24,652 nucleotides of DNA from an uncultured Clostridia bacterium (lineage in GTDB: Bacteria > Bacillota > Clostridia > Christensenellales > Borkfalkiaceae). Location of the stretch: positions 1 to 24,652 of the forward strand of contig CAJGCK010000012.1 of assembly GCA_904501795.1 (NCBI GenBank), written 5' to 3'. Made by a program: the position numbers and the translations under genes. The notes beneath the pieces are model-generated. The model was not told the DNA's origin, did no database searches, and saw only the letters and a list, made by a program, of their open reading frames with translations. Positions 14,859 through 22,525 of the stretch are shown piece after piece (position 1 is the first letter of the stretch; each line of letters starts with the position of its first letter).

Positions 14859-15845
14859 TTACGCGTAAGACAATATACACGCCATACCAAAAAAACACGT
14901 TATTACAAAATATACAAAACTTATTTGAGTTTCGCTATACCCTTTGTGTTGGAAATGGTGATGGATAGGAGCCATTAAAAATACGCGCTTTTTAGTTGCT
15001 TTATAATATAGCACTTGTATTATTACTGATATGCTACTTGCAACGAAAGTTATTCCTATTAACGGAATAAAAAACGAATTGCCCGAGTAAACGCTTATAC
15101 CGCCTAGAAAACCGCCTAAAGCGAGCGAACCCGTGTCACCCATAAAAACCCTTGCTTTGCTTACGTTAAAGATTAAATACGCCGTTATAGCCCCTATAAG
15201 CGCAAATGATAGGACTAAAAGACTTGTTTGGTCTTGAATTTTGCTGTTAGTTAGGCCGTGAACGCCCGTTTGCAATATTATAATAACGCTTACACCTATC
15301 GCATAGGCTACGGATACACCACCGGCAAGACCGTCTAAACCGTCGGTTAAATTTACGCTATTAGTTAAAGCGATAAATACGAATGAAACTAAAAATATTG
15401 TAAAAACGCCAAGGTCAACGGAGCTTCTTGTAAACGGAATTGCAAATTGAGTTAAGCCGTTAGTATAAACCGACCAGCCCGCAATTAACGAAACACCAAG
15501 TTGAAAAATTATTTTTTGGTAGGGTTTAAGTCCTTCGTTTTTAGAATATTTTATCTTTAAAAAATCGTCGATAAACCCGACTATCATATAAGCAAACCCT
15601 ATACTTAAACAACTAAGCGCGACTTTACTTTGCGCACCGCCTAGCAAAAGAAACGTTATACACGTAGATAATACGAAAAATATTCCGCCCATAGTCGGCG
15701 TTCCGTTTTTCTCGCGATGTTCTTTTACGTACGAAAGTATAGTTTGTCCCGCTTTAATTTTTTTTAAAATAGGTATCCCTACTATTGACAGTAAAAGGCT
15801 TACGAAAAAAGAAATAAAGACGGCGTATATATAACCTTTTATCAC
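14859..15845 (-). CDS. mraY: Phospho-N-acetylmuramoyl-pentapeptide-transferase
   Basis: A 328-residue integral membrane enzyme that moves phospho-MurNAc-pentapeptide from UDP to undecaprenyl phosphate, forming lipid I. Markers: KNGTPTMGG (47-54), the Asp pair FIDDFLK (D93, D94), NLTDGLDGLAGG (165-176), FMGDTGSLALGG (234-245), and the family signature APIHHHFQ (292-299). About ten hydrophobic segments are visible. The start is GTG at 15845 with an AAAGGAA site upstream, spaced about 10 nt. It lies 13 bp after murE and 9 bp before murD. Length is typical. Confidence 0.97.
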   Translation of the reverse strand: MIKGYIYAVFISFFVSLLLSIVGIPILKKIKAGQTILSYVKEHREKNGTPTMGGIFFVLSTCITFLLLGGAQSKVALSCLSIGFAYMIVGFIDDFLKIKYSKNEGLKPYQKIIFQLGVSLIAGWSVYTNGLTQFAIPFTRSSVDLGVFTIFLVSFVFIALTNSVNLTDGLDGLAGGVSVAYAIGVSVIIILQTGVHGLTNSKIQDQTSLLVLSFALIGAITAYLIFNVSKARVFMGDTGSLALGGFLGGISVYSGNSFFIPLIGITFVASSISVIIQVLYYKATKKRVFLMAPIHHHFQHKGYSETQISFVYFVITCFFGMACILSYA

Positions 15846-15858
15846 TTTATATTTCCTT

Positions 15859-17301
15859 TTAAATATTTCCTTTTAAGACTTTAATAATGGTATCTTTATC
15901 GTTATAAGTTTGTTTTATACCCAGAATCTCTTGATAACGCTCACTACCCTTTCCCGCGACAAGCAAAACGTCGCCTTTGTTAGCGTGCTCTATTGCGTAT
16001 TTAATCGCTTGTTCTCTATCTTGAATTAATACGTATTTATCGGTAACCTTTTTTACGCCTTTTTCTACGTTAGAAATTATTTCCATAGGCTCTTCAAACC
16101 TTGGATTATCCGTTGTAACAACCGTAAAATCAGCGAGTTTACCGCTTATTTCTCCCATCAACGCTCTTTTTTCTCTATCTCTATTGCCACCACAACCAAA
16201 AATTGAAATCAGTTTGTTTTTGCATATTTTTCTCAGCGCAAGTAAACTTTTTTCAAGACCGTCTGGTGTGTGAGCGTAGTCTACGTAAATCTTAATCTTA
16301 TCGTTATAAACAAGTTCTAGCCTACCACTCACACAATGGATTTTAGATACGCCTTCAACGATTTTTTCAATCGAAACACCTAGAATGTAACAAACACAAC
16401 AACCACATATTGCGTTATAAACGTTAAAATTACCTATCAATTTTAATTTTATTTCACAAATAACGTCTAGCAAGTTTAGTATAAAACTGCTTCCCCTATC
16501 GGTTTCTCTAACGTCTATTGCGAAAGCGTCTGCAGGGTTTAATAGCCCGTAACTTATTACGTTTTTGCGCATTGAATATATCTCGCGCCCTACCTTATCA
16601 TCGGCGTTAACAACGGCATATTTGCATTTTTTTTGCGAGAATAATTTCAGTTTTGCTTTTTTATACTCGTCCATATCCTTAAAAAAGTCCAAGTGGTCTT
16701 GTGTTAAGTTTGTAAAAACGCCGATTTCATAGTTAATTACTTCCGTTTTACTTAAATATAAAGCATGTGCCGACACTTCCATAACTACCACTTTAACACC
16801 TGCGTCGTACATATTTTTAAAAATTTTATGAAGTTCTATTGGGTCTGGAGTAGTAAGATTTTGCTCTATATAAACATCGTCGTAATACGCACCTAAAGTG
16901 CCTATGACCCCACATTTAATATCGGCGTTATCTAGTATTGTTTTAATAACGTGACTTGTAGAAGTTTTGCCGTTTGTACCCGTTACGCCTACAATCTTCA
17001 TTTTTTCATCACAACGCCCGTAAAATTCAGCCGAAACTCTATTTAGTGCTATTCGGGAATTTTCGACGATAATTTGAGTAGCAATGCAATCTATTTCGCG
17101 TTCCGTAATCACGGCAATCGCGCCGTAATCTTCCGCTTGTTTTACGTATTCATGCCCGTCGAAAGAATTCCCTTTTAAACAAACGTATAAACTGCCTTTA
17201 GTTGCGGTTTTATGATTAAAACACACTTCTTTTACGTCAACGTCGGTATCGCCGACTATCTTTTTTACCTTTAAGTTTTTTGTTAGGTCTAACAATTTCA
17301 T
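15859..17301 (-). CDS. murE: UDP-MurNAc-tripeptide ligase (meso-diaminopimelate type)
   Basis: A 480-residue cytoplasmic ligase adding the third stem-peptide residue to UDP-MurNAc-L-Ala-D-Glu. It shows the P-loop VTGTNGKTST (106-115), TTPDP (150-154), the carbamylated-lysine region, NLTQDHLDFF (198-207), and DYAHTPDGLEKSL (341-353). The amino-acid-choosing motif is DNPR (398-401) followed by FEEP; in the family, DNPR goes with meso-diaminopimelate whereas lysine enzymes differ. A Gram-positive-type organism with mDAP peptidoglycan is therefore inferred. An AGGAAG site precedes ATG 17301, 14 bp after ftsI. The cysteine-rich stretch CGCCVCYILG (299-308) is unusual but lies in a helix-like segment and may mean nothing. 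Confidence 0.96.
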   Translation of the reverse strand: MKLLDLTKNLKVKKIVGDTDVDVKEVCFNHKTATKGSLYVCLKGNSFDGHEYVKQAEDYGAIAVITEREIDCIATQIIVENSRIALNRVSAEFYGRCDEKMKIVGVTGTNGKTSTSHVIKTILDNADIKCGVIGTLGAYYDDVYIEQNLTTPDPIELHKIFKNMYDAGVKVVVMEVSAHALYLSKTEVINYEIGVFTNLTQDHLDFFKDMDEYKKAKLKLFSQKKCKYAVVNADDKVGREIYSMRKNVISYGLLNPADAFAIDVRETDRGSSFILNLLDVICEIKLKLIGNFNVYNAICGCCVCYILGVSIEKIVEGVSKIHCVSGRLELVYNDKIKIYVDYAHTPDGLEKSLLALRKICKNKLISIFGCGGNRDREKRALMGEISGKLADFTVVTTDNPRFEEPMEIISNVEKGVKKVTDKYVLIQDREQAIKYAIEHANKGDVLLVAGKGSERYQEILGIKQTYNDKDTIIKVLKGNI

Positions 17302-17315
17302 AAAAGACGCACTTC

Positions 17316-19040
17316 CTATAAATTTTTTATACTGATAATACCTTCAAAAACATCTTTTGCGTACGGCGCGGCAACGGTTGAACCGTAATATTGCCCTACC
17401 GGTTCGTCGATTATTACTAACGCAAGATACTTTGGATTATTTGCGGGAAAATATCCTACGAAACTTGAAACATACTTTCCAAGCGCAATAATTCCATTTT
17501 CGTATTTTTGCGCAGTACCTGTTTTACCCGCTACTCTATAGCCTTCAATATAAGCGTTTTTTCCTGACCCTTCACTCACTACTTTTTCAAGCATTTCATT
17601 TAATATTTTACTTGCTTTTTCACTTATTACTCTGTTTCGAATTTTTGGAGTGTTTTTTTCAACCACAGTTAAATTATTAGAATAAATTTCACTTACTAAA
17701 TACGGCGTATAATACACACCACCGTTTATTGCCGAACAAGTTGCCATAGCAAGTTGTATTCCCGTTACCGCTATCGTTTGACCAAAAGCAATTCTTGCTA
17801 AATCTACGTTTTGCACTGCTGTTACAGGTAAAATCATTCCTTGCGCTTCTTTGTTAAAATCTACCCCTGTAACACTGCCGTAATTAAACAAATTAACGTA
17901 TTTATACAACGTTTCTTTACCAAGCGACATCGCTATATCAACGAATATCGGGTTACAACTGTTGTTTAATCCACCTTGCAAAGTTAGTGATGAGTGCTTT
18001 CCGTTTTTATGGTCGCTCCAACACTTTACCTTTTGTCCGTCTATATATCTATATCTCGAACTGCTATATACGTGATCAATAGAAAACGCGTTCTTATTCC
18101 CTTGCAAATATTCTTCAATATTTGCCGCGGCTGTCAACACCTTAAACGTAGAGCCAGGCTCGTACATATCGCAAACAAGCCCGTTTCTGCTTAGTCTATT
18201 TAATGACTCCAAGTCATTTCTTGGCACTTCGTTTAAATTAAACGTCGGTTTAGTTGATAATGCTAATATTTCGCCGTTTGACGGGTCTACAACCAACATT
18301 TGCGCACTTTTAGGGCTATGTTCAACCATAGCTTTACTCATTGCCGTTTCGCATAGTTGTTGGATTTCATAGTCGATAGTTAGTTTAACGTTAAGACCAT
18401 CGGTAGCGGGTATATAACTTGCTTTACCACCGTCTATCTCCACACCAACTATATCAGTTTCGTAAAGAATTTCGCCGTTAAAACCCGTTAAATACTTATC
18501 ATAGAACAGTTCTAATCCAGACTGCCCTTTGCCATCGGTTGAAGTAAAGCCTAAAACCGATGATAAAAGGTCGTTATACGGATAAAGACGTGAATTATCC
18601 CTTGAAAAATACACGCCCGTTAGGTTGTATTTAAGCAATTGATCAATTTTGTCTTTTTTGACTTGTTTTTTTATTGTTATTTCGCTTGAAACCGTGTTGT
18701 TTAGTCTATTTAAAACGTCTTCCTTATTAAGCGAAAGAGTGTGCGCAAGTATTCCAGCTACGTAGTCGTAGTCGGACAACGCGCGTTTTCGAACGAAAAC
18801 TGTGTAAGTGTCATTGTTAGTCGCTAATACCACGCCGTTTCTATCGGTAATTTGACCGCGAGATGCAACTATCGGTATTTCCCTTGTCCACTGGTCAATA
18901 GCCTTTTCTTGCAGACTTTCCCCCCAAATTACTTGAATATAAAAAAGCCGTCCTAAAACAAACAAAAATAAAAAGGCTATCGCGATAAAAATCGCAAATA
19001 ACCTCTTTCGTAAAATCGTTATTGAATATTCGTTTTTTAT
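17316..19040 (-). CDS. ftsI: Septal transpeptidase (penicillin-binding protein, FtsI/PBP2B class), probable ATA start
   Basis: A class B penicillin-binding protein that cross-links septal peptidoglycan with FtsW. Counting from 19040 it has 574 residues: a basic cytoplasmic start (KNEYSITILRKR), one membrane helix at about 14-37, the dimerisation domain with RGQITDRNGVVLA, and the transpeptidase domain with STFK (catalytic Ser297, Lys300), SCN (361-363) and KTGT (506-509). No PASTA domain follows, so it is not the longer SpoVD type. The first standard start codon, TTG 18965, falls inside the membrane helix and has no ribosome site. Reading upstream gives a complete N-terminus, and ATA 19040 lies 8 nt after AAAGGGG (19049-19055); an in-frame TAA precedes. 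An ATG at 19058 is in another frame. Hence an ATA start, or a sequence error, is likely. Confidence 0.88.
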   Translation of the reverse strand: MKNEYSITILRKRLFAIFIAIAFLFLFVLGRLFYIQVIWGESLQEKAIDQWTREIPIVASRGQITDRNGVVLATNNDTYTVFVRKRALSDYDYVAGILAHTLSLNKEDVLNRLNNTVSSEITIKKQVKKDKIDQLLKYNLTGVYFSRDNSRLYPYNDLLSSVLGFTSTDGKGQSGLELFYDKYLTGFNGEILYETDIVGVEIDGGKASYIPATDGLNVKLTIDYEIQQLCETAMSKAMVEHSPKSAQMLVVDPSNGEILALSTKPTFNLNEVPRNDLESLNRLSRNGLVCDMYEPGSTFKVLTAAANIEEYLQGNKNAFSIDHVYSSSRYRYIDGQKVKCWSDHKNGKHSSLTLQGGLNNSCNPIFVDIAMSLGKETLYKYVNLFNYGSVTGVDFNKEAQGMILPVTAVQNVDLARIAFGQTIAVTGIQLAMATCSAINGGVYYTPYLVSEIYSNNLTVVEKNTPKIRNRVISEKASKILNEMLEKVVSEGSGKNAYIEGYRVAGKTGTAQKYENGIIALGKYVSSFVGYFPANNPKYLALVIIDEPVGQYYGSTVAAPYAKDVFEGIISIKNL

Positions 19041-19048
19041 AGTTATTA

Positions 19049-19097
19049 CCCCTTTGCATTATTAATATATCAATACAATATATTTTTTAAGCAAAGG
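19049..19097 (-). promoter_or_regulatory. Hairpin sequestering the ftsI Shine-Dalgarno
   Basis: In the 65-nt ftsL-ftsI gap, CCTTTGC (plus 19091-19097, as GCAAAGG) pairs over 7 bp with GCAAAGG at 19051-19057, which contains most of the AAAGGGG ribosome site. The 33-nt loop holds a second perfect stem AATATAT/ATATATT (19078-19084 with 19064-19070). The structure would mask the ribosome site until opened, for instance by ribosomes finishing the upstream gene. Confidence 0.5.
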
Positions 19098-19105
19098 TTT
19101 AATTA

Positions 19106-19723
19106 CTAATTTATTTTAAGCATACCTTCTTGTTCAGCAAGCTTGCTAACGTATTCGTCGCTAGAAAGTTCATCAATACTTTCTTGAACGCGTTCGTAAT
19201 TAGTCATTAAGCCGTTTAGTTCTGCTTGTTTTAATTCATTACCGTTATTAATACGAGCTAAAACGCCGGTATTTAGTACGATTAGCGCTAAAATCACCGC
19301 AACTACTAAAGAATATAGAACTGCAACTATTTTTCCTTTAGAATTGAGCGCGTAAACTTCTTTTTCTTCGGTCTTACGGTTCATTTCTTTGTACATTTGG
19401 TCTAAATCACCATCGCCAAACTGCATAGTAGTAGACGTAGGACGAATATCTTCGTCTTGGCAAGCTACTTCTTCGGTAGCAACGGCTTGTACTTCTGAAA
19501 CTTCTTCTACACAGGTTTCACTGTATCTATCGTAATTAAGCAATTTGTCAAGATTTTTTTGCATCCTTTCTCTTGCTTGTTCAAGGCTTTCTTCTTCAAC
19601 CATTGCAGGTTGTTCGATGACGTTATACTCTACGGGTGCCTCTCTTTCAAGAAGCCCTACGCCAGCACCGGCGTTTGAATAAGTTTGTTCCATTACGTTT
19701 CCGTTACGTTTAGCTGTAATCAT
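19106..19723 (-). CDS. FtsL-like division protein with a long acidic cytoplasmic N-terminus
   Basis: A 205-residue predicted single-pass membrane protein placed exactly where ftsL stands, between rsmH and the septal transpeptidase. Residues 1-130 are hydrophilic and acidic (for example VEEESLEQARERM at 42-54), one membrane helix spans about 132-150, and a short outside part follows with heptad-like ELKQAELNGLMTNYERVQESIDEL (span 163-186) and VSKLAEQEGMLKIN at the end, as in FtsL/DivIC. Classical FtsL is about 90-120 residues, so the N-terminal 100 are extra. ATG 19723 follows AAGGAG at 5 nt; a second Met at 11 has no such site. FtsL sequences diverge fast, so position and topology carry the call. 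Confidence 0.75.
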   Translation of the reverse strand: MITAKRNGNVMEQTYSNAGAGVGLLEREAPVEYNVIEQPAMVEEESLEQARERMQKNLDKLLNYDRYSETCVEEVSEVQAVATEEVACQDEDIRPTSTTMQFGDGDLDQMYKEMNRKTEEKEVYALNSKGKIVAVLYSLVVAVILALIVLNTGVLARINNGNELKQAELNGLMTNYERVQESIDELSSDEYVSKLAEQEGMLKIN

Positions 19724-19737
19724 AAATACTCCTTTTT

Positions 19738-20676
19738 TTATATTTTTTCAGCTATGCGAAGTTTTGCACTTCGCGCTCGTGTGTTCAACTTAGTTTCTTC
19801 TTCAGTAGCAGTTATAGGTCTCTTAGTTATTATTTCAACCTCTTTGCGTTTCCCACAAACGCAAACAGGTAATTTCTTGTCGCATATACAATCGCATTCA
19901 AGCATCTTAAACGCTTTTTTTACGATTCTATCTTCTAACGAGTGAAAAGTTAATATAACCAACCTTCCACCAACTTTAAGCGCCCTACCCATTTCTAAAA
20001 CTGTTTCGTATAAGTCGGTAAGCTCACCGTTAACTTCTATCCTAATCGCTTGAAATACCCTTTTTGAAGGATGTCCGTCGTGTTGAAATTTTTTAGGAAT
20101 TCCTTGCGAAATTATCTCGTTCAACTGTCCAACGGTGCAAATTTTGTTTTTTTGTCTAACTTCTACGATTTTCTTCGCTATCGCTCCGCTAAACCGTTCT
20201 TCACCGTATTCAAAAAATATTTCTTTTAACCTTTCAAACGAATATTCATTAACAATCGTTTTAGCGTCTATCGGGTTGTTTCTATCCATACGCATGTCCA
20301 ACTCAACCGACCCGTCTAGATACGAAAAACCACGCTCCCTATCGTCGAGTTGAAAACTCGAAACGCCCAAATCTAACAATATTCCGTCAAATCCGTCGAT
20401 GCCAAGGTCTTCTTTTATATTTGAAAAATTTTTAAAGTTGCTTTTAAGTATTTTGAACCGACCTTCAAACTCTTTTAACCTTTCACTTGCCCGTCCTATT
20501 GCGTAATCGTCTAAATCGGTTGCTATCAATTTGCCGTTCGGGGCACTGCCCTTTAAAATTTCGTAAGAGTGCCCGCCACCGCCTAACGTTCCGTCGAAAT
20601 AAATTCCGCCGTTTTTTAGGTTAAGCCCGTCTATGCACTCTTTTAACATTACCGATAGGTGTTTATAATCAGCCAT
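19738..20676 (-). CDS. rsmH: 16S rRNA (cytosine-1402-N4)-methyltransferase
   Basis: A 312-residue SAM-dependent enzyme (formerly MraW) that modifies cytosine 1402 in the 16S decoding centre. Visible marks: HLSVMLKECIDGL at the N-terminus, SAM motif FDGTLGGGGHS (28-38), DLDDYAIGRA, GILLDLGVSSFQLDDRERGFSY, HPSKRVFQAIRIEVNGEL, and LTFHSLEDRIVKKAF. A cysteine cluster CDCICDKKLPVCVCGK near residues 260-275 resembles a metal site found in many Bacillota RsmH. ATG 20676 overlaps the mraZ stop by 8 nt without a strong ribosome site, so translation is probably coupled to mraZ. Confidence 0.97.
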   Translation of the reverse strand: MADYKHLSVMLKECIDGLNLKNGGIYFDGTLGGGGHSYEILKGSAPNGKLIATDLDDYAIGRASERLKEFEGRFKILKSNFKNFSNIKEDLGIDGFDGILLDLGVSSFQLDDRERGFSYLDGSVELDMRMDRNNPIDAKTIVNEYSFERLKEIFFEYGEERFSGAIAKKIVEVRQKNKICTVGQLNEIISQGIPKKFQHDGHPSKRVFQAIRIEVNGELTDLYETVLEMGRALKVGGRLVILTFHSLEDRIVKKAFKMLECDCICDKKLPVCVCGKRKEVEIITKRPITATEEETKLNTRARSAKLRIAEKI

Positions 20677-21100
20677 TATCGTTTAATATATCAATCGCGT
20701 CGGCAAGTTCTTCGAAATTAACGTCTGAAAAGTATTCGTTCCAAACTTCTTCACTCCAAATTTCTATGCAGTTAGGTCCTTTAAAAACTATCACGTTCTT
20801 TTCAATCTTTGCATATTTGCGCAAGTTTTCGGGTAAAAGAATTCTACCTTGCTTGTCTTCTTCTGCCTCCCAAGTATTATACAATATAAAACGAGCGGCT
20901 TTTAGTTGCTTTTCTCTATATGCATTTACATTTTTAAGGGTGGCTTTAACGCTTTGCATTTGCTCTTCAGAATAAACGTAAAGACATCCGCCCGAACCAA
21001 CCGTTACCGAATAGTTCGCACCGAGTTCTTCGCGAAGTTTAGCAGGAATACGCATTCTATTTTTAGCATCTAATTGATGCGAATAGTTCTTGCCTGCCAT
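20669..21100 (-). CDS. mraZ: Transcriptional regulator MraZ
   Basis: A 143-residue DNA-binding protein with two AbrB-like swapped-hairpin repeats: SHQLDAKNRMRIPAKLREEL (about 7-26) and EEDKQGRILLPENLRKYA (about 77-94). MraZ forms a ring that binds short direct repeats before its own operon (family knowledge). It is the first gene of the dcw cluster and probably controls it. ATG 21100 has a GGGGGT site 10-15 nt upstream. Its promoter is a perfect consensus. Clear TGGG-type MraZ boxes are not obvious; AGGG and GTGG near the -35, about 10 bp apart, are possible candidates. Confidence 0.97.
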   Translation of the reverse strand: MAGKNYSHQLDAKNRMRIPAKLREELGANYSVTVGSGGCLYVYSEEQMQSVKATLKNVNAYREKQLKAARFILYNTWEAEEDKQGRILLPENLRKYAKIEKNVIVFKGPNCIEIWSEEVWNEYFSDVNFEELADAIDILNDNG

Positions 21101-21135
21101 GCGTGCGCTATACCCCCTTTGTTAATTTTGATTAA

Positions 21136-21164
21136 ATTATAACAACATTTTTGACCACTGTCAA
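21136..21164 (-). promoter_or_regulatory. Perfect-consensus promoter of the dcw cluster
   Basis: Minus strand: -35 TTGACA (21159-21164), 17-bp spacer, -10 TATAAT (21136-21141) preceded by TGT (extended -10). The inverted repeat TTGAC-AGTG-GTCAA begins at the -35 and could be an operator. Leader to mraZ is about 30 nt. Confidence 0.9.
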
Positions 21165-21204
21165 CCCTTTTTTTAAATTTTTTTATGTTTTTTTGTCAGT
21201 TTTT

Positions 21205-21930
21205 TTATAAATTTGGCATCGGCAAAACCACATTTGACCAAACTTTTTTGTTTTTTTCGGAGTTTTTGCCCAAAAATATTATTTGAGTTCGCTTGTGTTT
21301 TACTAGCGATTTTTTGATTTTTAGATTTTTTGCAACGTTTTTTATAACAAAAGTGGCCCCGTCTAAAATTTTTTGTGGTTTTAAGTGGTTAAAAATTTCA
21401 TTTTTTATAAAATTGTAGTGTGTACACCCTAAAACAATCGTGTCGCAACCCTTTTTTACTCCTTTTAAATAAGTATTTAAGTCTACGTTTTGAAGGGAAA
21501 AAACCTTTTCTTCTATTTCAGTTGCAAGACACTCTAAAGGCTTAACTTCTAGCGATTTAGTTTGAGCGTATTTCTTTGAAGTTTCTACCGTCGCCAGCAT
21601 AACGGCACTCTTCCCCGTCATCAAAACTTTCTCAAAAGGCGGAAATATAGGAAAAATAGGAAATGGGAAATAGCGTTTGATTTCAAAAAACACGCTAACG
21701 GACAAAGTGTTACAACCAAAAACTACTGCCGAAACGTTAAAGCTTTGAAGATATAACAAATTGTTAAACGTTAGTTCTAAAAGCTTTCGTTTTGATTTAG
21801 TGCCGTAAGGCACGTTGTCGTTATCGCCAAGATAAATAAATTCGCATTCTGGAAACTCGCTTGTTAAACTTTTTAATAGCGAAAGCCCGCCCACGCCACT
21901 GTCTATTACGGCTATTACCTTTTTTTTCAT
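21205..21930 (-). CDS. murI: Glutamate racemase
   Basis: A 241-residue cofactor-independent racemase making D-glutamate for MurD. Catalytic pair Cys73 (FGCNTLS) and Cys169 (LGCTHY), with VIDSGVGGLSLLKSL (8-22) and LGDNDNVPYGTKS (34-46), all typical. Start chosen at ATG 21930, which gives MKKKVIAVIDSGVGG; a longer frame from a TTG at 21984 only adds an AT-driven hydrophobic stretch. No Shine-Dalgarno is visible at the chosen start, unlike most genes here. A possible -10 TATAAT lies at 21987-21992 with a poor -35. It is next to, but separate from, the dcw promoter, and divergent from rpsT. Confidence 0.93.
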   Translation of the reverse strand: MKKKVIAVIDSGVGGLSLLKSLTSEFPECEFIYLGDNDNVPYGTKSKRKLLELTFNNLLYLQSFNVSAVVFGCNTLSVSVFFEIKRYFPFPIFPIFPPFEKVLMTGKSAVMLATVETSKKYAQTKSLEVKPLECLATEIEEKVFSLQNVDLNTYLKGVKKGCDTIVLGCTHYNFIKNEIFNHLKPQKILDGATFVIKNVAKNLKIKKSLVKHKRTQIIFLGKNSEKNKKVWSNVVLPMPNL

Positions 21931-22004
21931 AATAAATTGTATGATTAAAACGAAAAAATAATTAAAAACAAAATAAAAAAACAAAAATTATAGTTAAAAT
22001 GTAG

Positions 22005-22033
22005 TTGCTTTTATATTTTTTTTATGTTAAAAT
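22005..22033 (+). promoter_or_regulatory. rpsT promoter
   Basis: Plus strand: -35 TTGCTT (22005-22010), 17-bp spacer, -10 TAAAAT (22028-22033) with upstream TGT. AAGGAG at 22057-22062 serves the rpsT start. Confidence 0.75.
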
Positions 22034-22072
22034 TAATTGCGATATAAAAAGATAGTAAGGAGCGCATAACAA

Positions 22073-22474
22073 ATGCCAAATATTAAATCAGCTAAAAAAA
22101 GAGTATTAGTAATCGAAAAAAAGACCGAACAAAATAAAGCTATTCGCTCAGCCGTTAAAACTGAAATTAAAAAATTAGACGCTTTAATCAAAAACAATAA
22201 ATTAGAAGAAGCTAAAGTTGCTTTATCCGAAGCTTTCGCTATAATCGACTCTGCTTCTAGCAAAAACATAATACATGCAAACAACGCTTCAAACAAAAAA
22301 GCAAAACTTGCAAAGAAATTAGACGTTGCTATTAAGAGTGCAACCCCTGTTGAAGAAGTTGCTCCCGTTGAAGTTGCACCTGTTGAAGAAGCTGTTGCAC
22401 CGGTTGAACCTGCACCCGTTAAAAAACCCAGAAAGCCCAGAGCTAAAAAGGCAGAAACGGAAAAAGCTGAATAA
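22073..22474 (+). CDS. rpsT: Ribosomal protein S20 with a long C-terminal tail
   Basis: A 133-residue protein whose first 88 residues are ordinary S20, a three-helix protein that binds 16S rRNA in the body of the small subunit: MPNIKSAKKRVLVIEKK, NKAIRSAVKTEIKKL, then IIHANNASNKKAKLAKKLD. S20 usually ends here at about 85-90. From residue 89 a tail follows with repeated PVEE/APVE units (about 91-114), then a basic patch KKPRKPRAKKAE. The tail has the same codon texture as the body and runs in frame to a stop directly before the terminator, so it is not an obvious fusion error. Strong AAGGAG site, own promoter and terminator. Tail function unknown. Confidence 0.95.
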   Translation: MPNIKSAKKRVLVIEKKTEQNKAIRSAVKTEIKKLDALIKNNKLEEAKVALSEAFAIIDSASSKNIIHANNASNKKAKLAKKLDVAIKSATPVEEVAPVEVAPVEEAVAPVEPAPVKKPRKPRAKKAETEKAE

Positions 22475-22482
22475 TAAAATTT

Positions 22483-22511
22483 CACCCCGATAAATACCGG
22501 GGTGTTTTTTT
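22483..22511 (+). terminator. rpsT terminator
   Basis: Perfect 7-bp stem CACCCCG/CGGGGTG (22483-22489, 22498-22504), 8-nt loop, seven T (22505-22511), just after the rpsT stop and before maf. Confidence 0.9.
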
Positions 22512-22525
22512 ACCTTTATAATTCT

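Noticed and set aside
18963..18965. TTG 18965 as the start of the septal transpeptidase.
   Set aside because: It would remove half the membrane helix and the basic N-terminus, and has no ribosome site.
22033..22485. 150-codon frame on the minus strand, rich in Gly/Ala/Thr/Ser.
   Set aside because: It is the antisense of rpsT; its composition comes from the APVE codon repeats. S20 is unmistakable on the plus strand.
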